A stretch of 34,614 nt of DNA from PNC22 sp035654175 (GTDB taxonomy: Bacteria; Planctomycetota; Phycisphaerae; Phycisphaerales; UBA1924), in the NCBI GenBank assembly GCA_035654175.1, contig DASRXL010000058.1, forward strand, positions 1 through 34,614, read 5' to 3'. The position numbers were made by a program, and so were the translations under genes. The notes beneath the pieces are model-generated. The model had not been told where the DNA came from and did no database searches. It saw only the letters and a program-made list of their open reading frames with translations. Positions 8,118 to 16,033 of the stretch are shown piece by piece. Position 1 is the stretch's first letter. Each line of letters begins with the position of its first letter.

Positions 8118-9081
8118 GGTCGGGATTGTTGCCCTCGCGCTCTGGGCATTCCCGGCCGGGGCGGCGGGCTCGGGGAACACCGGGCAAGGATCGGGCTGGG
8201 ACAACCTCGAATCCATGAGTCTGTCCGAAGTGGGCGAGACATTGTCGGATTGGCGCCGGCTCCTCCTGGTCGTGGGCGCGTGCGTGGTCCTGGTGCTGCT
8301 GTGGGGGGGCGACGCGATCCGCCCCGGCTCGCTGCAGAGAGCGGGGCTCCGGAACGTGAAGCCGCTGCCCACGCCAGTCTGGTTCATGGCCGCCCTGATC
8401 GTGCTGCTCGCGCCGATGCTGGTCTTCGAGCCCCTGCGCGGCGTGGGGTGGATCACCGGCGGCTCCTCCGGCTCTCTCCGCGCGATCGCGGCCCCGCAGG
8501 GGCTCGCGTATCTGGCCGGGGTGATCGCGGCGGGGGGCCTGCTGGTGATGGCGCACCGGGCGGCGCCGCAGGCGGGCCTGAAGCTGGACTGGATCGACGG
8601 CCCGGTGGGCCTCGGGCTGCTGCTGCTGGCGGCGCCGCTGGTGCTGCTCGCGGGCGATCTCGCCTTCCTCGTGCACGCGAGCCTCTCGAGCGAATCGCCG
8701 AGCACGATCGCGCACCCGCTGCTCGAGAGGCTGGTCGAGGGGCGGGGCGACCCGTGGGCGTGGGTGCTGATCGCATCGGTCGTGGTGCTGGCGCCGGCCT
8801 TCGAGGAGGTCGTCTACCGCGGGTTCGTGCAGAGCGGGCTCCTCCGCCTCACGAACCACGCCTGGGCCTCGCTGATCGCGACGGGGGTGATCTTCGGCAC
8901 CGTGCACGCGATCGGGCCGGCCGAGTCGGCGTCGCCCTGGTATGCGGCGGTGCAGGTGGGCGTGCTGGGCATCTGCTGCGGGGCGGCGTTCGAGCGGACC
9001 AAGCGGCTGGGTGTGCCGATCGCCATGCACGCGGCGTTCAACGCGGCGAACGTGGCGGTGGCGATGTGGACGGCGGGGTGA
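8098..9081 (+). CDS. CPBP (CAAX protease / bacteriocin-processing) family membrane protease
   Basis: A 327-residue multi-pass membrane protein if it starts at ATG 8098. That start gives a signal-like N terminus (GWSWLTVGIVALALWAFPAG) but overlaps the trpC 5' end by 20 bases. ATG 8215 (288 residues, beginning MSLSEVGETLSDW) is the main alternative and leaves a normal divergent gap. The C-terminal half has all CPBP (ABI) glutamic-protease motifs, numbered from 8098: EEVVYRG with Glu236-Glu237 and Arg241, FGTVHAIG with His270, and HAAFN with His311 and Asn315. About seven membrane helices are apparent. The substrate is unknown; the family includes prenyl-protein and bacteriocin-related intramembrane proteases. 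Confidence 0.85.
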   Translation: MGWSWLTVGIVALALWAFPAGAAGSGNTGQGSGWDNLESMSLSEVGETLSDWRRLLLVVGACVVLVLLWGGDAIRPGSLQRAGLRNVKPLPTPVWFMAALIVLLAPMLVFEPLRGVGWITGGSSGSLRAIAAPQGLAYLAGVIAAGGLLVMAHRAAPQAGLKLDWIDGPVGLGLLLLAAPLVLLAGDLAFLVHASLSSESPSTIAHPLLERLVEGRGDPWAWVLIASVVVLAPAFEEVVYRGFVQSGLLRLTNHAWASLIATGVIFGTVHAIGPAESASPWYAAVQVGVLGICCGAAFERTKRLGVPIAMHAAFNAANVAVAMWTAG

Positions 9082-9166
9082 GTCGGTGATCGCCCCGGGC
9101 GCCGGGCTCTAGATCCTGGAGGACCCCACCGGACCTATGGCTCCCCGGCCTCCGAGCGCGGGCCCA

Positions 9167-9172
9167 TACACT
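9167..9172 (+). promoter_or_regulatory. -10-like TACACT before trpS
   Basis: TACACT ends 8 bases before the trpS ATG at 9181, and no Shine-Dalgarno sequence is visible. This fits transcription starting at or just before the AUG. No -35 box is evident. Confidence 0.5.
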
Positions 9173-9180
9173 TGCCCCCT

Positions 9181-10269
9181 ATGCCCACCAACCCCGCCGC
9201 CAAGCGACGCATCCTCACCGGCGACACCCCCACCGGCCGGCTCCACCTCGGCCACTACGTGGGCTCGCTGGAGAACCGGCTGCGGCTGCAGGGTGAGTAC
9301 GACTGCTACTTCCTCCTGGCGAACATGCACGCCTTCACCACGCGGGCGGACAAGGCCGCCGAGATCCGCCAGGACACGATCGAGATCGTGAAGGACTGGC
9401 TCGCGGCGGGGATCGACCCGGAGCGGTCGACGATCGTCCTCCAGACCGAGGTGCCCGCGATCGCCGAGCTGACGTGGTTCTTCGCGATGCTCGTGCCCTT
9501 CAACCGCGTGATGCGGAACCCGACGCTCAAGACCGAGATCGAGAGCAAGGGGCTGGGCGACACGTACTCGTTCGGCTTCCCGATGTATGCGGTGGGGCAG
9601 TGCGCCGACATCCTCGCCTTCCGGCCCGACCTGGTCCCGGTGGGGGAGGACCAGGTGGCGCACATCGAGATGTGCCGCGAGGTGGCGAGGCGCTTCAACC
9701 AGCTCTACTGCGCGGTCGATCCCCACGCCCAGGATGAGGAGCACGAGCGGCTGGGGGGAGTCTTCCCCGTTCCCGCGGCCCTGGTCGGGCGGATCGGGCG
9801 GCTCGTCGGCACCGACGGCAAGCAGAAGATGAGCAAGAGCCTGGGCAACGCGATCTTCCTCAGCGACACGCCCAAGCAGGTCAAGAAGAAGATCGGCGCG
9901 ATGTACCCCGGCCAGAGCCGCGAGCCCGACCAGCCGGGCGACCCGGACATCAATCCGGTCTTCGACTACGCGGACGTCTTCGTGAAGGACGAGGCGCTCG
10001 TGGCCGAGCTGCGCGAGCGGTACCGGCGGGGCGACAACCTCGGCGACGGGCACGTGAAGGCGTACGTGATCGACGCGGTGAACGAGCTGCTCGGGCCGAT
10101 GCGCGCGCGGAGGGCGGAGTACGAGGGCCCGGGGGGCGACGACGCGGTGATCGAGATCATCCGCGCCGGCACCCGGCGCGCCAATTCCGTCGCGGAGGAG
10201 ACGCTGGCGCTCGCGAAAGACCGGATGGGGCTGAGCTTCGGCGCCAGGCGCGACATGCTGGGGCTCTGA
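9181..10269 (+). CDS. trpS: tryptophanyl-tRNA synthetase
   Basis: A class Ic aminoacyl-tRNA synthetase of 362 residues that charges tRNA-Trp in the cytoplasm. The class I HIGH-type motif is TGRLHLGHYVGSL (HLGH at ~22-25). The KMSKS loop is intact at residues 216-220 (DGKQKMSKSLGNAI). QTEVPAIAELTWFFAML, FPMYAVGQCADILAF and PVGEDQVAHIEMCREVARRFN are typical TrpRS core segments. It is slightly longer than the common 330-residue form, with an extra charged stretch around DPHAQDEEHERLGG. An upstream in-frame TTG at 9172 overlaps the -10-like hexamer and is unlikely to be the start. No tryptophan-rich leader peptide or T-box is seen. Confidence 0.95.
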   Translation: MPTNPAAKRRILTGDTPTGRLHLGHYVGSLENRLRLQGEYDCYFLLANMHAFTTRADKAAEIRQDTIEIVKDWLAAGIDPERSTIVLQTEVPAIAELTWFFAMLVPFNRVMRNPTLKTEIESKGLGDTYSFGFPMYAVGQCADILAFRPDLVPVGEDQVAHIEMCREVARRFNQLYCAVDPHAQDEEHERLGGVFPVPAALVGRIGRLVGTDGKQKMSKSLGNAIFLSDTPKQVKKKIGAMYPGQSREPDQPGDPDINPVFDYADVFVKDEALVAELRERYRRGDNLGDGHVKAYVIDAVNELLGPMRARRAEYEGPGGDDAVIEIIRAGTRRANSVAEETLALAKDRMGLSFGARRDMLGL

Positions 10270-10312
10270 CCCGACCGGTGCGTCGTCGCGGTCGTCCGCC
10301 GCGCCTCCGCGC

Positions 10313-12340
10313 CTATGGCCCGAGGGCGTCGAGCACCGCCAGCGCCTCGCGGTTCGCGTGCGCGCGGAACTCCGCCCGCGTCTGGCCGTCTGCCGCGGCG
10401 GCTTCGAACGCCGAACGGCACACCTGCGCCAGCGCGTGCCGGTGCCCGAGGAGCCAGGCGGCCTCCAGTGGCGGGCCGCTGCCGAGCTCGTCAAGCGGGG
10501 TGCACGCGGGTGTCCACGATTCCGGGAGGAGCGATTCGAGGCGCGCGAAGAGGAGGGGCGCGGCGTAGTCGGCCCGCACCGCCGCGCCGAGCTCCGCGGC
10601 GCGGGGCATCTCGTCCCCGCGGGCGATGACCGACGCGAGCTCGCCGCATCGCTCGCGGAGTCCGTCGGCGATCGTGTCCGAGGCCTGGCGCGAGAGCTCC
10701 CAGCCCGGCCAGGCGTTGATGAGCGGCGCGTCGCCGCGCCCCCACTCAAGGCGCATCGCCTCGCTCGCCACGCCGAGCGTCAGCGTCTCCATCGCGGCGG
10801 CGAGATCGCCGAAGGCGGCGGCCGCCGCGGCGCGATCGCTCTCGAACTGATCGGAGGAGTGCGCCCGCACCCAGGCGTCGCGCGCCTGCTCGATGACGAA
10901 GCGCAGGCGGGAGGTCTGACCTCCGGTGACGAGCCGCCATGCCGTGGGCGGCTCGTCGGCGCGCACGTCGGCCTCGCCGGGGAGGGCGATCAGGTCGTCG
11001 GCGAGCGCGGCGATCTCGCGCAGGTCGGCGAGGGCAGACGCGGATTCGCCGTCGCGCCCGAGCGACACGCCCAGCTTGCGGACCTGCTCGGCCACGGGCG
11101 CGATCGCCCTCGCGGGCGCCGGCTCGCGCACCGGCTCGAACGGCTCGGCGCCGGCGTCGGGCCACTCCGCGAGCATTCGGCTCAGCCTCGCCGGCATCCC
11201 GAGGTCGCGCGTCGCCTGCGCGAGCGCCTCCACGGGCGCGAGCGTCCCGGGGTCGGTCAGCGGGTCCGGGCTCGCGAGCATGGCGGGAAGGGCGCGGCGC
11301 ACCGGCTCCGCGGCCCGGGCGTGGGCGGCGGCGAGGTGCCCGAGCATCGGCCTGACCTGGCGGACGAGCGTCGCGGGATCCGGCGCGCGCTGCGGCGCTG
11401 CGAGCAGGTCGGTCGCGCGCCGCAGCGCGGCCCCCACGCGCTCCACCGCCGCGGGATCGCGCAGCGGCTGGCCCTCCGGCGCGAGCACCAGCGCGGCCGC
11501 GGCCTCTCGCGCGGCGGCGGGCGCATCGGGCAGTTCGTCGCACGCGCGGAGGATGCGGAGGTATGTCGCGGTGCGCCTGAGCGAAGCGCGCGACTGCTCC
11601 GGCTTCTCGAGGCAGAGCTCCAGGCCGATCGAGAGGTCGGCGCGCAGCCGGTCGCGGGCGTCCATCGGGAGCCAGTCCGGCAGCTCGCCCGCGGCGCCGC
11701 CCGCCTCCGTGATCAGGAGGGCCCAGCCAAGCGCGCTCCGCTGATACCCCGGGTAGGTCGGCGCGAGGCGCATGATCTCGACCATCTCGCGGAGCGCCGC
11801 GCCGGCCTTGTCGTCGATGTGGCGGCTCGCGGCGAGCGCGGAGCACTGCTCGAGAGAGAGCCCGAGCGGCTGCGCGCCGGCCGGGCCGCCGAGCCAGCCG
11901 CACTCCTCCCCGGCGGCGCCGGCGCCGAAGGAGTCGCGCAGCAGGAGATCGATATCGCGCGGGGCGAGCGACGCGGGGCTTGCCGGGCCATGCCCGAGGG
12001 CCTGCCGCGCTCCGGCGGGGGCGGACTGGAGGAGCCCGTCGATGCTCTTGCGCTTCGCGGCGATGGTGAGCCCCGCGAGCACCGCCTCGGCGCCCTCGGG
12101 CCCGCCGCCCTCACCCTGGCGGAGCAGCGTCGCGCCGAGGCGGCGCGCGGCGCGCCCGGCGCCGTCGATCCCGCCCTCTTCCGCGGCCTCCTTCTCGAGC
12201 AGCTCGGCGAGGGCGAGCGCCGCCCGGCCCTCGCCGGCCTTTGGCGTGATCGAACTCTCTCCGAGGTTGAGCCGCTGCGCCGCCGCGCCGGAGCCGGCCG
12301 CGAGCAGGCCGGCGAGCACGGTCGCTCTCTGGAGTCTCAT
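10313..12340 (-). CDS. secreted alpha-helical protein of unknown function
   Basis: A 675-residue protein with a signal peptide (RLQRATVLAGLLAAGSGAAA, cleavage near 20-22). The rest is Ala- and Arg-rich, predicted mostly helical, with few Cys (EECGWLGG, LEQCSALAA, LELCLEK, RACDELP, RERCGEL, TPACTPL, AQVCRSA). No known domain was recognised. The ATG at 12340 overlaps the TGA of the upstream glycosyltransferase (ATGA), so the two are probably translationally coupled. A TACACT box also sits 6 nt before this start, inside the end of the upstream gene, and could give a separate leaderless transcript. The reading frame is open beyond 12340, but there it is Arg/Pro-rich shadow of the glycosyltransferase. 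Confidence 0.75.
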   Translation of the reverse strand: MRLQRATVLAGLLAAGSGAAAQRLNLGESSITPKAGEGRAALALAELLEKEAAEEGGIDGAGRAARRLGATLLRQGEGGGPEGAEAVLAGLTIAAKRKSIDGLLQSAPAGARQALGHGPASPASLAPRDIDLLLRDSFGAGAAGEECGWLGGPAGAQPLGLSLEQCSALAASRHIDDKAGAALREMVEIMRLAPTYPGYQRSALGWALLITEAGGAAGELPDWLPMDARDRLRADLSIGLELCLEKPEQSRASLRRTATYLRILRACDELPDAPAAAREAAAALVLAPEGQPLRDPAAVERVGAALRRATDLLAAPQRAPDPATLVRQVRPMLGHLAAAHARAAEPVRRALPAMLASPDPLTDPGTLAPVEALAQATRDLGMPARLSRMLAEWPDAGAEPFEPVREPAPARAIAPVAEQVRKLGVSLGRDGESASALADLREIAALADDLIALPGEADVRADEPPTAWRLVTGGQTSRLRFVIEQARDAWVRAHSSDQFESDRAAAAAAFGDLAAAMETLTLGVASEAMRLEWGRGDAPLINAWPGWELSRQASDTIADGLRERCGELASVIARGDEMPRAAELGAAVRADYAAPLLFARLESLLPESWTPACTPLDELGSGPPLEAAWLLGHRHALAQVCRSAFEAAAADGQTRAEFRAHANREALAVLDALGP

Positions 12341-13626
12341 GCGCCGAGTGTACCGGTGGGCCGGCGGGCGGATGCGGCGCGGGCGCTCCGCAGCGCGCGG
12401 GCGTAGACGTTCTCGAGCTCGGCGACCATGCGCTCGGCGGCGAACTCGCGGGCGCACTCGGCCCTCCCGAACGCCGCGAGCCGCGCGCGCTCGTCGGGCC
12501 GCTCGTACATCCCGAGCACCGCGGAGCGGAGGCCCGCGCGGTCGGCCGGCGGCACGAGGACGCCCGTCTCGCCGGTGCGGCAGACCTCCCTGGTTCCGTC
12601 CACGTCGTAGGCGATGGGCGTGACGCCGGCGAGCAGGGCCTGGGGCACGGTGCGGGGGAGGCCCTCTCGATAGCTCGGGTGGACCAGCACGTCCATCGCG
12701 CGCATCATCGCGGGGACGCGCTCGTTGGGCACGAGGCCCGTGGTGACGAGGCGGTCGGCCAAGCCCATGGCGCGCACGCGGGCGCGGAGCCGGTCGCCCC
12801 ACCAGCCGTCGCCGACCCACAGGAGCTTCCAGTCCGGGTGCCCGCGCAGATCGTCGCCGAGCGCGTCGAGGATGTCGTCATGGCCCTTGTGCTCGGCCAG
12901 GCGGGCGACGGTGCCGATCACGAAGTCGCGCTCGTCGAGGCCGAGCTCGCGCCGGACACTCGCGCGGTCCTCGCCCGGAGCGGCGACAAGGAATGAGCCC
13001 GTTTCCATGCCGCTGCGCACGGTCACGTACTGCGACTCGCGCCCGATGCCGCGGGCGAGGAACTGCTCGGTCATCGCGTCGGCGACGGAGATGATCACGT
13101 GACAGCGTCTGGCGGCGAATCGCTCAGCGACGGTGTAGATCCGGTTCTTGAGGCGGATCTTCGCGCGGCGCACGGCGCCCCCCTCGACGGGCATGAAGGG
13201 AGGGCCGTGGATCGTGTGGCAGATCGCCATGCCCTCTCTCGCCAGGGCCGCGCCGGCGGCCCGGCCGAGGATGCCCGCCTTGCTCGAGTGCGTGTGCACC
13301 ACGTCGGGCTTGAGGCGGTCGATGAGGCGCTTCAGCTCGCCGAACGCGCGCGGGTCGCGCAGCGGGCTCAGCTCGCGGACCAGGCTGGGCACGACGTGGA
13401 CGCCGATCGGCCGGCAGGGCTCGCCCGCCCCGGTCCGCTCCTCGCCCCGCGCGCACCGCTCGTTGAAAGCCTCAACGCGCTGGAGCAGGCTGCCCTCGGG
13501 CCCGTAGATCGGCCCGAAGGCCAGGTGCACCTCGTGCCCCAGCCGGGCCTGCCCCTCGCAGGAGAGCACCGTGTTCTCCTGGCTGCCCCCGAGGATCAGC
13601 CGCGTTGAGATGTGCAGGATCCGCAT
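12337..13626 (-). CDS. GT4-type glycosyltransferase
   Basis: A 429-residue cytoplasmic or membrane-peripheral glycosyltransferase of the GT-B fold. The N-terminal domain has MRILHISTRLILGGSQENT and KPDVVHTHSSKAGILGR (acceptor-side Rossmann fold). The C-terminal domain (~225-400) has IGTVARLAEHKGHDDILDA, LLWVGDGWWGDRLRA and SYREGLPRTVPQALLAG. In the last segment the first Glu of the usual EX7E motif is present, but the second position is Gln. The substrate is unknown; such enzymes build surface polysaccharide or lipid-linked glycans from nucleotide sugars. The stop codon overlaps the next gene (ATGA). A TAGGCT hexamer lies 9 nt before the ATG and no Shine-Dalgarno sequence is seen. Confidence 0.88.
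   Translation of the reverse strand: MRILHISTRLILGGSQENTVLSCEGQARLGHEVHLAFGPIYGPEGSLLQRVEAFNERCARGEERTGAGEPCRPIGVHVVPSLVRELSPLRDPRAFGELKRLIDRLKPDVVHTHSSKAGILGRAAGAALAREGMAICHTIHGPPFMPVEGGAVRRAKIRLKNRIYTVAERFAARRCHVIISVADAMTEQFLARGIGRESQYVTVRSGMETGSFLVAAPGEDRASVRRELGLDERDFVIGTVARLAEHKGHDDILDALGDDLRGHPDWKLLWVGDGWWGDRLRARVRAMGLADRLVTTGLVPNERVPAMMRAMDVLVHPSYREGLPRTVPQALLAGVTPIAYDVDGTREVCRTGETGVLVPPADRAGLRSAVLGMYERPDERARLAAFGRAECAREFAAERMVAELENVYARALRSARAASARRPTGTLGA
12347..12352 (-). promoter_or_regulatory. -10-like TACACT inside the glycosyltransferase 3' end
   Basis: On the minus strand TACACT is followed by 6 bases (CGGCGC) and the ATG at 12340. It lies within the last codons of the upstream glycosyltransferase. 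The geometry matches a leaderless start, so it could be an internal promoter, but coding constraint makes chance possible. Confidence 0.4.
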
Positions 13627-13635
13627 GGGCCGACG

Positions 13636-13641
13636 AGCCTA
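13636..13641 (-). promoter_or_regulatory. -10-like TAGGCT before the glycosyltransferase
   Basis: On the minus strand TAGGCT is followed by 9 bases and the ATG at 13626. It is the weakest member of the TANNCT set seen before starts in this window. Confidence 0.3.
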
Positions 13642-13676
13642 CCCGAAATGCCCCGCCGCACGATCAGCCACATGAG

Positions 13677-13742
13677 ACCGCGGAGCTCGCGGAGTTGGAT
13701 CCAGAGACGATCCCTCTCGGCGTGCTCCGCGCTCTCCGCGGT
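13677..13742 (-). terminator. nested inverted repeat between the GxxExxY gene and the glycosyltransferase
   Basis: Three nested perfect arms are present: 9 bp (13677-13685 with 13734-13742), 7 bp (13688-13694 with 13725-13731) and 5 bp (13697-13701 with 13709-13713). The fold lies 28 bases after the stop of the GxxExxY gene. It is probably a terminator-type or mRNA-stabilising hairpin; no clear U-tract follows. The rest of this 143-base gap shows only the TAGGCT box. Confidence 0.45.
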
Positions 13743-13769
13743 GAATGAGGGCGCTGCGCACCGACGAGG

Positions 13770-14477
13770 CTACTTCCCTTTCTCCTCTTCGCCTTCCTCT
13801 TCCTCGTCGTCTTCGTACTCGTCGTCGTCCTCTTCGTCGTCGTCCTCGTACTCGTCGTCGTCCTCGTACTCCTCCTCCTCGTGCTCGTCGCGCATGGCGT
13901 TGAGCTTGTCGGGGTTGAGCACGCGGACGAGCCCGTCCTTGAGGCGGCGCTCGCCGAAGTTGATGACCAGGCCCAGCTCGAGGTCGGCCGAGCGGAGCTG
14001 CGCCCGCAGCTCGCTGCGCTCCATGGTGCCGACCTCGCCGACGCGCGCGAGGATGCCGACGATGAAGCGGTCGCCCACGAAGAGATCGGCCTTGACCGTG
14101 CCGATCTTCTTGTCCTTGTACATCACGTCGAGCGGGTGGCCGGCCTTGTAGGCGATGCCGTTGGCGTCGAGCTCGCTCCTGAGCGCCTGCGTGTACGCCT
14201 CGACGGGGTAGCCCGGCCCTAGGGCCTTGTGGACCTCGATCGCGCAGCCGATCACGCGTCGGCTCATGTCGGTCAGGGCCGGGTCGAGCTCCGAGAGCGG
14301 CATGCCCCCGCGACGCTCGCCGCCCCGCGCGTAACCGCCGCGGCCCCGGTCTTGGCCGCCCCGTCCCCCGCCTTGGCCGCCGCCCTGCCCGCCGTAGCCG
14401 CCCCCGTGCCCGGGGCGGCCGCCTTGTGCCCCACCCTGCCGGCCGCGCCCGCCCCTTTCATCTCGCTCGTCGTACAT
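13770..14477 (-). CDS. GxxExxY-family protein with RGG-like head, acidic tail and degenerate nuclease site
   Basis: A 235-residue protein; AGGAG lies 7 nt before the ATG at 14477. Residues ~9-57 are Gly/Arg/Gln-rich with RGG-like units (GGRGRQGG, GRGGQDRGRGG, RGGERRGG). Residues ~68-188 match the GxxExxY family (MSRRVIGCAIEVHKALGPG, PLDVMYKDKKIG, ELGLVINFGERRLKDGLVRV), a PD-(D/E)XK-like fold. The naming motif is altered (GYPVEAY, Val92 in the Glu position). The acidic residue Asp131 is kept, but the usual VIVELKA segment reads FIVGILA, so Gly141 and Leu143 replace Glu and Lys. Residues ~197-233 are almost only Asp, Glu and Tyr. It probably binds nucleic acid or protein rather than cutting DNA. 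It follows the ketosynthase-like gene by 66 bases. Confidence 0.8.
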   Translation of the reverse strand: MYDERDERGGRGRQGGAQGGRPGHGGGYGGQGGGQGGGRGGQDRGRGGYARGGERRGGMPLSELDPALTDMSRRVIGCAIEVHKALGPGYPVEAYTQALRSELDANGIAYKAGHPLDVMYKDKKIGTVKADLFVGDRFIVGILARVGEVGTMERSELRAQLRSADLELGLVINFGERRLKDGLVRVLNPDKLNAMRDEHEEEEYEDDDEYEDDDEEDDDEYEDDEEEEGEEEKGK

Positions 14478-14511
14478 CGTTGAATCTCCTTGGAAGAACA
14501 CGTAGCCCGGG

Positions 14512-14529
14512 CGCTCTCACACGAGAGCG
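14512..14529 (-). terminator. hairpin between the ketosynthase-like and GxxExxY genes
   Basis: A perfect 7-bp stem, CGCTCTC (14512-14518) with GAGAGCG (14523-14529), closes an ACAC loop. It lies 14 bases beyond the ketosynthase-like stop on the minus strand and before the GxxExxY ribosome site. No U-tract follows, so it may be an attenuating or processing hairpin. Confidence 0.4.
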
Positions 14530-14543
14530 GGACCGTCGTTCAA

Positions 14544-15926
14544 TCATCCTTGGCCGGCCGCTCCCGCGCCGTCGGGAGCGCGGAGGACGAGGGCGGCATT
14601 CTGCCCGCCGAGCGAGCTCGTGCAGACGAGCACGCAGCGCAGCTTGGCCGCCTGCGCCCCGGCGGGGCCGGCCTGCAGACCGGGCGCGGGCGCGCCGTGA
14701 TGAAGGCGGGCGGGCAGGCGCTGCTCGAAGAGGCACATCGCCCCGACCGCGGCCTGCAGCGCCCCGTTGCCGGCTTGGCAATCTCCCACATTGGGCCGGA
14801 TCGTCACCAGCGGGATCCGCTCCAGACGAGCTCCGAACACCATGCGCAGCGCCCCCGCCTCGGCGTCGTCCACTCGGGGCACTCCCGACCCCGTGGGCAC
14901 GATCGCGTCGATCTCGTCGGGGTGCGCAGCCGCGTCGGCCAAGGCGGCCTCGATCGCCCAGCGCAGGCCGTCGGACGGCTGCTCCCCCGCCGACGCGCTG
15001 TCGTCGATGGCGTCGAACGGGGGGCCGCCGTGCGCCGCCCCGAAGCCCGCCACGTGCGCATACACCCTGGCCCCGCGCCGGGCGGCGCACTCGGCCTCCT
15101 CCAGGATGAGAACGCCCCCGCCTTCCCCGAGCAGGGTTCCCCGTGCCGCGGGATCGAAGGGCCGCACGACCGCGGCCCCGTCGGTGGCGTCGCCCGTGGG
15201 CGCGAGCCGGCCCGCGAGGTCGAGGCGCATCATGCCCATGTGGTTGATCTTGCTCTCGGCCCCGCCGCTGAAGCACGCGTCCGCCGCCCCGCGCTGGATC
15301 ACCCGCACGCTCTCGCCCAGGCTGAGCAGGCCGGACGCCTCGGCGCAGGTGATCGTGTTCGAGGGTCCCTCGCACCCGTGGATGATGGTCACGTGGCACG
15401 CGAGCATGTTCGGCAGGTACTTCAGCATCCACAGCGGCTGGAGGTTGTCCATCCCGCCGGCCCCGCCGGCCTCCGAGACGGTGCCCCAGAGGCGGGTGCT
15501 GAAGCTGCCGTGTGCGTCCACCGCGGTCGCGGCGGCGGAGGCGAGCTCGGCGGTCTCGGCGGCGATCAATCCGGCCCCGATCTGGCAGCCCACCCGCTCT
15601 CCGGGATAGGTCGGGGCGACCGATTCATCCCCCGCCGCACGCGTGGAGAGCTTGGCGTCCTCGGCGGCGAGGAGGGCCGCCCCGACGGCCAGCTCGGTGT
15701 CGCGGGCCATGACCTTGACGGCCTTGCGGTAGTGCTTGGGGACGAACTCGCGCGCCGAGAATCCCTCGACCTCGCCGCCGAGCCGCGCCCGGAAGCCCGA
15801 CGGATCGAACGCGGTGATGGGGCGGAGGCCGGACCGGCCCCCGAGCAGCCCCTCCCAAAGGGCGCGGGCGCCCGCGCCGAGGGCGCAGACCGTGCCCAGT
15901 CCGGTGATCACGACGCGGCGGCTCAT
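14544..15926 (-). CDS. beta-ketoacyl synthase-like protein (FabF / chain-length-factor type), catalytically degenerate
   Basis: A 460-residue thiolase-fold protein starting MSRRVVITGLGTVCALG, as FabF proteins do. Further KS landmarks are GPSNTITCAEASG, SGGAESKINHMGMMRLD, RPFDPAARGTLLGEGGGVLILEE and GDCQAGNGALQAA. Aligned by eye to FabF, the nucleophile Cys is Glu196, the first catalytic His (HGT) is Thr345 (PTGSG), the Lys is Arg377 and the second His (GH) is Asp382. Condensation is therefore not expected. Chain-length factors (KS-beta) are the known precedent for Cys loss, but they pair with an active KS and none is in this window. A TACAAT hexamer at 15963-15968 is a possible -10, 36 bases before the start. 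Confidence 0.83.
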   Translation of the reverse strand: MSRRVVITGLGTVCALGAGARALWEGLLGGRSGLRPITAFDPSGFRARLGGEVEGFSAREFVPKHYRKAVKVMARDTELAVGAALLAAEDAKLSTRAAGDESVAPTYPGERVGCQIGAGLIAAETAELASAAATAVDAHGSFSTRLWGTVSEAGGAGGMDNLQPLWMLKYLPNMLACHVTIIHGCEGPSNTITCAEASGLLSLGESVRVIQRGAADACFSGGAESKINHMGMMRLDLAGRLAPTGDATDGAAVVRPFDPAARGTLLGEGGGVLILEEAECAARRGARVYAHVAGFGAAHGGPPFDAIDDSASAGEQPSDGLRWAIEAALADAAAHPDEIDAIVPTGSGVPRVDDAEAGALRMVFGARLERIPLVTIRPNVGDCQAGNGALQAAVGAMCLFEQRLPARLHHGAPAPGLQAGPAGAQAAKLRCVLVCTSSLGGQNAALVLRAPDGAGAAGQG

Positions 15927-16033
15927 GTGGGGGCTCGTGTGGGTGTGGCGGTCCAAGGGTCGATTGTACGGGGGACGCTGGGCGCAAAGTCTGCACCCTG
16001 GCATGGGGATCCACCCGATAGAGAGCGCCAGCG

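Noticed and set aside
9082..9180. Possible T-box or trp attenuator before trpS
   Set aside because: The leader is too short, with no Trp-codon-rich peptide and no T-box core; a -10-like box lies directly before the ATG.
10358..12406. Long plus-strand frame opposite the secreted helical protein
   Set aside because: Antisense shadow with Arg/Gly-rich composition and no domain; the minus-strand protein has a signal peptide and natural composition.
13785..13890. Repeated GTCGTC/CTCCTC trinucleotide blocks that look like a short tandem-repeat or CRISPR-like array
   Set aside because: They are codons of the Asp/Glu tail of the GxxExxY protein; there are no spacers or fixed-length repeats.
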